The notes under the pieces: model-generated
Databases searched by the model: none
What the model saw: the letters and a program-made list of their open reading frames with translations, nothing else
Told to the model about the DNA's origin: nothing
Position numbers and translations under genes: made by a program
Assembly (NCBI GenBank): GCA_018266355.1
Contig: JAFEAP010000008.1
Coordinates: 1-64,000 of the forward strand
Direction of reading: 5' to 3'
Source of the DNA: Bdellovibrionales bacterium
GTDB lineage: Bacteria; Bdellovibrionota; UBA1018
Length of the DNA stretch: 64,000 bases
Part shown: in pieces, positions 61,616-64,000 of the stretch
Position numbering within the stretch: the stretch's first letter is position 1
Layout of the letters: each line of letters begins with the position of its first letter

Positions 61616-61755
61616 AAGAGGCTCCTTAAGGATAAGGCTACCTGTGCATTTCGGAATGACAATCCCGTGAATTGCCACACCTTGCGCGCGCATAACTCCG
61701 GGAAAGCGCAGGAGATTAAAGCGCTTAAAGACGGGTTTGTTTCATTCTGCAACAC

Positions 61756-61774
61756 TCCTCGATCCCGGCGAGGA
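61756..61774 (-). terminator. Possible terminator hairpin after the rhodanese gene
   Basis: A 6-bp stem TCCTCG/CGAGGA with a seven-base loop begins immediately after the rhodanese stop. No T-run follows on the minus strand, so it is weak. Confidence 0.3.
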
Positions 61775-61775
61775 T

Positions 61776-62255
61776 TCAAAACAGCGATTCGTGCGCGTGG
61801 CGGCCGGCGTTCGGTTCGCCGGAGTCGTTCGGCGTCCCCGTTTTCATGCCGGGCCGGAAGCGGCTGACTCCGCGGTCGATCGTGAACCCGAGGGATTGCC
61901 AAGCGGCGAATCCGCCGTCGAGTTCCATCACCGGATAACCCGCGGAAGCGAATTCGAGCGCGGCCCGCGCGGCGACCCGCGAAGCGCCCGTGGGCCCGTA
62001 GACGATGTTCAGGCGATCGTGCGCGAGGCCGGCGAGCGTCGACCAATATCCTTCGGGCAGGTTGATCGCGCCCGGCAGGTGCCCTTCGGAGAAATCTTGC
62101 GGCGAACGCACGTCGATGAGCGCGAAATCGAGGCCGACGCGGCGGCCATGCTCGAGGGCGTGCTCGAGTTCCTCGGGGCCGGTCGAAAACCGAACTTTCG
62201 CTTCGAAGTAACGCTGGGCCTCCAGGGGGTCGTTCGCTGTGAGATTCGTTTCCAT
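61776..62255 (-). CDS. Rhodanese-like protein lacking the catalytic cysteine, 159 aa
   Basis: A single rhodanese fold: DFALIDVRSPQDFSEGHLPGAINLP (residues 43-67) and YPVMELDGGFAAWQSLGF at the end are canonical. The active-site loop, normally YC-x-x-G-x-R-S, reads NIVYGPTGASR, with Gly87 where the persulfide Cys belongs, so sulfurtransfer is not expected. It could act as a binding or regulatory module. The ATG follows GGAGGT with almost no spacing, so the start is not certain. The C-terminal 30 residues are polar. No signal peptide: cytoplasmic. Confidence 0.82.
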   Translation of the reverse strand: METNLTANDPLEAQRYFEAKVRFSTGPEELEHALEHGRRVGLDFALIDVRSPQDFSEGHLPGAINLPEGYWSTLAGLAHDRLNIVYGPTGASRVAARAALEFASAGYPVMELDGGFAAWQSLGFTIDRGVSRFRPGMKTGTPNDSGEPNAGRHAHESLF

Positions 62256-62319
62256 ACCTCCGGAAACGCTTCAAGAACGGTGCCCGGACTATCGGGGCGA
62301 AACGGACGGCAGGAGGTCC

Positions 62320-63630
62320 TTACTTCTTCTTTTTCTGTTCCTTGATCACTTGGTTGAGCATGCCCGTCTTTTCGATTTGTTGGAAGGTGATCGGATCGAC
62401 GGGGGCCGGCTGACCGTCCTCGCCGAGGACGTACGCGAAATCGTGATACGGCGGTTCGGCTTTCGGAAGCTTCGCGATCGGAGCGGTCCGAACGGCGCGG
62501 TCCCCGAGTTCTTCGCAAGCGACCGGATTCTTTTCGCAGAAAAGCGCCCAGTTCATCGCCATGCGCATGTACTGGTGATCGTTCTCGGTGACGATGCGGA
62601 TCTGGTTCACGGTCCCCATGCCCGTGTCCCACGCGCCTTTCGAGTGGTCGTTCACGTCTTTCCAGCGCCAGGAATCGAAATAGGCGTAAGCGTGGCCGTC
62701 CTTGCCCTTGTGATGAAGGATCAGGACGTCGTAGCAATCCGTGCCGCTCGCGCCGCAAGGTTTTTTGTCGTCGAGGATGATGATGGCCGTCCGGTCGTTC
62801 TCCATCTTCCGGAGGTTCACGACCTGGACGACGTGGAGGCTGTTCTGCCAGTCGTCGACGAGCTTGTTCGAATTCTCGTCGAACATGATGATCGGGTTCA
62901 TCCCGGAGTCGAGGCGATGCTGGAGGTCGGCGACGAGTTTATAGCTGTGCGCCGTCTTCATATCGGCCGTGTCCACGCGATAGGCGAGGTTTTTCAGATG
63001 GCCCGCGCGTTCGGCCCAAACCTGCGTTTCGGCGTAGCGGACGATCTGCGCGATGTCCGGGTCGGCCGTAAATTCTTCGAGGTTCTTGAAACCCGGCATG
63101 ATCTGGGGCTGCTCGTTGTGGAGCATGTCGACGATGCGGCGGTAATAGAAATCCTGCCAGGACTTCGATCCGCGCTTCAGGTTCGGGACCTTCGAGAAAT
63201 TTCCTAATTCGTCCCAGAGGGTGAGGCGCTGAAGGTAAGTCCGTACGGTCGCGTGGCCGTAGCAGAAGCCGATCGTCTTCTTCATCACCTTGCCCATGTC
63301 CTCTTCGGTGTTGAAGGTCAGGACTTGGTTCCCGGGGCCCGCGTAACGCCGGCCTTCGGTCACTTTGAGCGAGTCGAAGAGCTCGGGGTAACGATTGAAC
63401 GCGGCGGTCATCTGCTCGTTCGGCGTTTTCCGGCCCATGAGGTGGTACTTCCACCAGCCGGCGAGTTTCTCCATCGCCGACTTCACGTTGCGCACGACGT
63501 ACTGGCACATCAGTTTTTGCTGGCTCATTCCGGTTCGGAGGTCGACCGGCAGGTAATCCTCCGCCGAAACGTTCGCGCTCGCGAGCGCGAGGAGAAGGAG
63601 GAGGGGAAGTCGGCGGTTTAGGAAGCGCAT
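62320..63630 (-). CDS. Exported protein with papain-like Cys/His motifs, 436 aa
   Basis: Signal peptide residues 1-23 (ANVSA-ED). The sequence TIGFCYGHATVRTYL (Cys123) followed by NSLHVVQVVNLRK (His266) and AIIILDDKKP (Asp287/288) resembles the Cys-His-Asp arrangement of papain-fold peptidases or transglutaminase-like enzymes. Between them the chain is helical. Several other Cys (MCQYVV, KPCGASGTDCYD, FCEKNPVACEE) could form disulfides. The family is not recognised and activity is inference from motifs only. It is 64 bases upstream of the rhodanese gene on the same strand, so possibly cotranscribed. Confidence 0.65.
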   Translation of the reverse strand: MRFLNRRLPLLLLLALASANVSAEDYLPVDLRTGMSQQKLMCQYVVRNVKSAMEKLAGWWKYHLMGRKTPNEQMTAAFNRYPELFDSLKVTEGRRYAGPGNQVLTFNTEEDMGKVMKKTIGFCYGHATVRTYLQRLTLWDELGNFSKVPNLKRGSKSWQDFYYRRIVDMLHNEQPQIMPGFKNLEEFTADPDIAQIVRYAETQVWAERAGHLKNLAYRVDTADMKTAHSYKLVADLQHRLDSGMNPIIMFDENSNKLVDDWQNSLHVVQVVNLRKMENDRTAIIILDDKKPCGASGTDCYDVLILHHKGKDGHAYAYFDSWRWKDVNDHSKGAWDTGMGTVNQIRIVTENDHQYMRMAMNWALFCEKNPVACEELGDRAVRTAPIAKLPKAEPPYHDFAYVLGEDGQPAPVDPITFQQIEKTGMLNQVIKEQKKKK

Positions 63631-63767
63631 GGGTCTAGGTCCCGGACGTGGTCCATAGTTTGACCCCTTCTATTCGGCGGCTCGGCCGGGAAAATTTAAG
63701 TCCGGGGCTCGGCTGGATCTGAGCTCGCGTTTAAACGCTTTCCCGGGAAGGCGAGGAGGTTTTCCTC

Positions 63768-63797
63768 TTGCTAAAGAATGACTCGATGCGTTATAAG
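63768..63797 (+). promoter_or_regulatory. Sigma-70-like promoter candidate of the gene at the window edge
   Basis: TTGCTA (63768-63773) and TATAAG (63792-63797) are spaced by 18 bases and lie 59 bases upstream of the ATG at 63857. Confidence 0.5.
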
Positions 63798-63856
63798 GGC
63801 GCCACCCAAAACTCCCACCATCGAAGCGATTCGATGAAATCGATAGGAGCTCGCCC

Positions 63857-64000
63857 ATGAAAAACTTCGTACTCGCCCTCGTCTCCACGTTCGTTCTCGG
63901 ATGCCCGGCCGCTTTCGCCGCGACTTCGACGAACATCCAAAACTGCGTTCTCAACTCCGTGCTGAACATCGACCAGAAGGTCACCGTGAACCAATTCACC
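63857..64000 (+). CDS. Exported protein, 5' part only (cut by the window end)
   Basis: The ATG has AGGAG eight bases upstream. The first 48 codons encode a signal peptide (KNFVLALVSTFVLGCPAAFA-AT) and the start of a mature protein with one Cys (NIQNCVLNSVLNIDQK). Identity cannot be judged from this fragment. The frame is open to the window edge. Confidence 0.75.
   Translation, partial: MKNFVLALVSTFVLGCPAAFAATSTNIQNCVLNSVLNIDQKVTVNQFT

Overview
The window comes from a Gram-negative bacterium of high GC content. It encodes several beta-barrel outer-membrane proteins, two OmpA-type peptidoglycan-binding proteins, many lipoproteins and an L,D-transpeptidase. No rRNA or other decisive marker is present. 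The gene style (many secreted proteins of unknown function, giant Ig-repeat lipoproteins, single-copy guaA/guaB/dnaE/miaB) would fit Bdellovibrionota or a related former deltaproteobacterial line, but this is a guess from style. No stretch longer than about 300 bases lacks a gene; the largest gap (7679-7938) is the divergent control region between the first operon and a GcvH-like gene.

Layout. 41-7678 (minus): a small barrel protein, tRNA-Ala, then an operon of four exported proteins of unknown function that look paralogous. 7939-9343: a GcvH-like protein lacking the lipoyl lysine, and an L,D-transpeptidase. 9526-19801 (plus): housekeeping genes miaB, a gamma-carbonic-anhydrase-like gene and guaB (start/stop overlaps, strong terminator), a secreted C39-like protease, guaA and dnaE. 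19838-24559: a 119-bp inverted-repeat element, a PIG-V-like mannosyltransferase, a coupled pair of exported proteins (the second a CsgG/FlgT-like lipoprotein), lipB and a small membrane protein. 24572-26015: type II NADH dehydrogenase and tRNA-Val with a near-consensus promoter.

26064-48089 is a surface-protein region. Two giant lipoproteins (about 2255 and 3371 residues), both minus strand, are built from a shared 93-residue Ig-like repeat, with LamG domains nested inside Ig repeats. One carries phage-fibre-like carbohydrate-binding modules and the other a Kelch propeller. Between them lie further lipoproteins, a surface-repeat protein, a thioesterase and a Pal/OmpA-like lipoprotein.

48266-64000 holds a barrel-OmpA protein and a DUF1853 protein behind a small lysine-rich exported protein, with a terminator hairpin inside the DUF1853 coding sequence; then greB-yggU-cysE-barrel protein, a 2OG-Fe(II) oxygenase, tRNA-Leu, and an apparently exported fusion of a heme-dependent N-demethylase domain with a ferredoxin-reductase and a BFD [2Fe-2S] domain. 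NnrU-like, alpha/beta-hydrolase, tyrS, a rhodanese without its catalytic cysteine, a papain-like exported protein and a truncated gene at the window edge follow. Informational and nucleotide genes are ordinary; the novelty lies in the exported proteins.
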